64,000 nt of DNA, from assembly GCF_027596085.1 (NCBI RefSeq), contig NC_072451.1:6857513-6921512 (forward strand), given 5' to 3'. Both the position numbers and the translations under genes were made by a program. Below the pieces are notes generated by a model. The model made no database searches. It had not been told where the DNA came from and was given only the letters and a program-made list of their open reading frames with translations. Positions 60,453-64,000 of this stretch are shown in pieces. Position 1 is the stretch's first letter. The number at the start of each line of letters is the position of its first letter. The DNA is from Anoplopoma fimbria (lineage: Eukaryota > Chordata > Actinopteri > Perciformes > Anoplopomatidae).

Positions 60453-63400
60453 TCACATGACTGTCTCCCTCTCCTCCTCCACCACAGGTGAGGGTTTCTC
60501 GTTCTCGCAGGGCCGTGTATGAGCCGAATGCTCCTCATCAGGAATGTGAAGCTCCTGTCCTGATGAGGGCATTGAGTTCTCGGAGACGGAGCCGTTCTTC
60601 ACGTAACCGGGGAGGTTCCTGTGGCCGTTTACAGGTACCGGCCCCAGCCTCGTGGTTAGGTGGAGGGCCAGTGGTCCCCTCGCTGTAACGTTGGTAACAC
60701 TGGTGTGTGATACCATTGGTCCATAGCTGTAAGTGTTGCTGCCGCTCCGAGCTTTTCTTTTGAAGTCAAGGGCCAGAGTTCTCCTGCTCCAGGACTTTTT
60801 GATCTCAGCTTGCACCTGGGAAGAAAATATCTTATTTAGCAATGTAAGAGCTTAAATATCATGCAGGAGTTTTGGTGTAAAATGCAAAACTGAATTCTTA
60901 CCTCCCCATTGCAAAAGCAGTATATAATTGCAACCAAGAATCCCTGGAAAAGAGTAGGAAAATATTTGTTTTAAATGTGCACTCAACATGACATTTAAGC
61001 TGTATAATTTTATATTTAGTACGGTACATTAAATCATCAGCTATTCCTTTATTCCTCTTTAACTTCATTAAGATCTAACAACAATTAAATATTTTAACAA
61101 TTAGCAACTATTGGACATAAGGTAACTGATCCCCTCCAGTGTTTTCTTGTGACGTTGGAGGTCTTTTCTGTGATTAAGACACATTAACCCAGCGGGCTTG
61201 TAAAATCCTGATCAGATCATCAGATTTGTTCAAGTTGGAAAGGACACATTAATATTTATTTGGAGCCTCAGCTAAATTAGCATTTCCGGCATTTCTAGGA
61301 ATGCAGCAGATTTACCTGGAAGGAGTTGAACAGCATCTCATAGTGCATCTGTATCAGCCAGGGAACTCCAGACACCTCTGTATAGGGCATGGCATGGAAT
61401 ATGATGTAGTGGACCCCAAAGAGCGGCATTAGCACCAACGTGGACTTCAACAGTTTTCTGTGACAGAAACATTTCATTCATCTTAACAAAAAGAGTACAC
61501 AGTAGTTTGCCAAACATTCTGCACATCACAGAGCTAAAAAAAACAACTTCCTGTCTAGTGTTGAGACAAAGCAAAAAATCTGAAGACGTCACCTCTGAAA
61601 TTGTGATTTTTAATTTCATTCAACATTTTATAGACTGAACCCTGTTAGATAAAAAAATATCTTGTTAACTAACTGTTAGTGATAATAATCAAAGTTTCTT
61701 GTCTCATAATGCAAATGCAATCAGAGTTAATACATTCATGGTTTTATCACGCTGCAGTGATGCAAACCCCAAAATGATTATTCGATAACTGAAGAGGAGC
61801 AACCAGTCTAGTGAGGTTCAGAAACGAAAACCAGACATTTGCACAATATGTGTAACTCTGTACCTGTACTGCTGTCTCGTGTCACACCTCCCGGCATTTG
61901 TTTCTCGCAGTTTAGTCGCCAAGACTCTGATGATGTTCAGAAATAACATAAAGTTAACCTGAAGACACAAATGGAAACATAATGATGTCAGTAAGTGCAA
62001 GTGCAAACATAATAATGTGTTATCCAACTACTGTAATGCCACAGGTGCCGTGAAACACTGTTATTTCACACTCAGCGGGGAAAAACTGCAAGCAGTCAGC
62101 GTGTACTTACCACTATAGCCGCTAGGATAGGCACTTGATAAATCCATTTCAAATTGCCTGCACTTAAGTCCCAACACCTGCAGTAGATAAACAACAACAT
62201 AACAGGGATCAGCATGAGATAAGTAAAGATAAAGTCTCAAGATGTGATGATCCAAGATCCCTCAGTTTAACACTAATGATCACTGCCGTCGATGCACAAA
62301 CGATAGGATTTAGAATTATTATTTTTTGGGGGGCCTTTTTGAAGATGTTAAACTCTTACATGTCATCAGCCAGGGCTGTAGCTACTAACTCATCCCCTCT
62401 GTGCTTTTTTTTTCATATTTCTGTGGCCTTCAGCTGTGAATTCACAGATCGGTGGGCAATAAGTGTTGATAGTGGGTCAGTATTTAGTGGCATCTGCTGT
62501 CGATTGATTAGATTTTTAGTTAAACGCCAACCTTTACTTCTTACTGCTGAATGTACATGCCGTGAGCTGTGGTTACTATCATGCTTGGTTTGTTTTCTTG
62601 CCCAAAAAGAGCTTAGAATGTAGCTGCTCTCCACTGGACCGCTTATGGATTGCAGCTAAATCATAAGCTCTCAGCTCCAGAGTCTTCGACGTTCGACTGT
62701 GGTGCAGGACCAATGTGGAGACTACAGTTAGAGCCAGTAAGAAGGGGGTTGAGGGCCTGCCAAGTTGGTTAGAGGCAGTTTTCTCTGAAGGTGAATCCAC
62801 TTGAATTCTTTTTAGCTTTCATACCTTTCCACAAGCTTTGCTACAGCTCATGAACAAGGTTCCTTGCATGTTTTGCAATCAGGAACTGTGAAGAACGCTG
62901 ATGTTTTCAGGCTGTTTATACAGCAAGTCATGTGTGAAATGCTGCTAATGTTACATCCTTATGTGAATATGCATATTTGTTAAAGGATACCACATCTGAT
63001 CATATATGTTATCTTCTCCAAACGTATACAATTTACTTTATCTCTATTTAAGTTTACCAAGCATAATGTTTATATTACTCATGCAGATCACTTACTCTGT
63101 GTCTGCAAACGTGGCTCTCATAGTTGCCCAAACTGTCACAACCATAGCTGGCACTCCTGAAAAATAGATTTATTTTTTTAAATTCAAGTTATAACCATCA
63201 CTATTGGAAATACTGTCGATTAATCCATAATTTGTTCGTATGGGTAGAGCCCGGGGAGCACAGCATCCACATTGTATGCGCTGTGCTTACGTAATTTATA
63301 CGCACAGTGTGTACAATGCAGGAACTGTAAAGCCCATAATCATGCAGTGTTTTAAAACACGAGTCATTTTCCATTGTCCTCAGCTACGTATTAAAACAAT

Positions 63401-63703
63401 GTCAGAGATTTGACAGCAGCTCCCATGATTTTTTGACAAATTAGGCCATCAAAAATTAACTTACATATTTAATGATTTCATTTGCATGGTGATTCCTCTA
63501 ATCATAATCTAATCACGGTCAAGTAGAACATAAGTGAAGCAGAACTCACCCCATCCAATCAGAGTAAATCCCCACAGATACTTTCTGTCTGAGAAGAAGG
63601 TCATGAAGATGAGGCTGTGAAGGTACAGACCCTCCACCAGGATCCAGTAGTAGTTTGTCGCCAGAAAGTACAAGAACAAGGTCACGACCACCTTGCAGCC
63701 AAT
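60453..63703 (-). CDS. pth1r: Parathyroid hormone/PTHrP receptor 1, 3' half (partial, 7 exons)
   Basis: Class B GPCR at the plasma membrane, signalling through Gs/Gq in bone and kidney. Exons on the minus strand are 63703-63550, 63156-63096, 62177-62111, 61958-61864, 61457-61316, 60943-60902 and 60815-60453; phases are continuous and give 307 residues to the stop. They cover TM3 ([16 protein letters not shown]), TM4, extracellular loop 2 (CWDLSAGN), TM5, intracellular loop 3 ([17 protein letters not shown]), TM6-TM7 ([25 protein letters not shown]), and the 42-bp exon [14 protein letters not shown] typical of this gene. The 120-residue cytoplasmic tail has [23 protein letters not shown] and the C-terminal PDZ ligand ETVM. 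The tail identifies PTH1R rather than PTH2R. The ligand-binding domain and TM1-2 lie beyond the right edge. Confidence 0.95.
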
Positions 63704-64000
63704 CTATACACGGAAAACAGACAAGGAGAGTAGACTTTATCAATTCAGATGCACATTTATAAATAGAATATAGTTTCTCAAATCAGCCAGCTGCAGCTGA
63801 CCTAGAATACCAACAAGTTCTCCGATTTTCGCACTAGCTTCCTGCGCTATTTTAAAATATTATTGAGAGGAAGAGGAAAACTTCAGATTGAATGCGATGA
63901 CTGAAGAGGATCTACAGGAACTTCATCCTCCCATCTCGTTCTGCCTGATACAACATTTTGTTTGCTAGAGGCTGTCGGCACAAAGACACCACATAATGAG

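Overview
The window is nuclear DNA of a ray-finned (teleost, probably spiny-rayed) fish. Genes are multi-exon with GT/AG introns and sit in AT-rich, gene-poor DNA with many microsatellites. The short interspersed repeats (tRNA-headed SINEs, LINE 3' ends, MITEs) are of types I know from acanthomorph fish. No bacterial, viral or CRISPR features were seen. Identifications come from reading translations and remembered vertebrate orthologues; nothing was searched.

Layout: IBA57 (minus, 298-3235, three exons) is followed by connexin gjc2/Cx47 (minus, one coding exon, 6664-7917). About 14 kb of gene-poor, repeat-bearing DNA follows, including a MITE near 8.1-8.5 kb and a decayed retroelement-like block near 17.9-19.3 kb. 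Next come the intronless bile-acid P450 cyp8b1 (minus, 21984-23519), higd1a (plus, 28868-29783), ccdc13 (plus, 33932-about 41095), tmie (plus, 46920-57221) and, tail to tail with it, the 3' half of pth1r (minus, 60453-63703, running off the right edge).

The order makes sense against human synteny. IBA57 and GJC2 are neighbours on 1q42. CYP8B1, HIGD1A and CCDC13 lie together on 3p22, and TMIE and PTH1R lie close together on 3p21. The fish segment joins these blocks, with the junction somewhere in the gene-poor 8-22 kb interval. The genes are not one pathway: Fe-S cluster assembly (iba57) and respiratory-chain adaptation (higd1a) are mitochondrial; cyp8b1 makes bile acids in the ER; gjc2 forms glial gap junctions; ccdc13 is a centriolar satellite/cilium protein; tmie is part of the hair-cell mechanotransduction complex; pth1r is a class B GPCR.

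I did not find an undescribed system. The most rewarding leads are a possible second, lysine-free 3' terminal exon of tmie whose polypyrimidine tract is a CTCTT microsatellite, promoter motifs upstream of iba57, higd1a and ccdc13, unresolved exons in the 3' part of ccdc13, and a set of SINE/LINE insertions with readable target-site duplications and shared tails.
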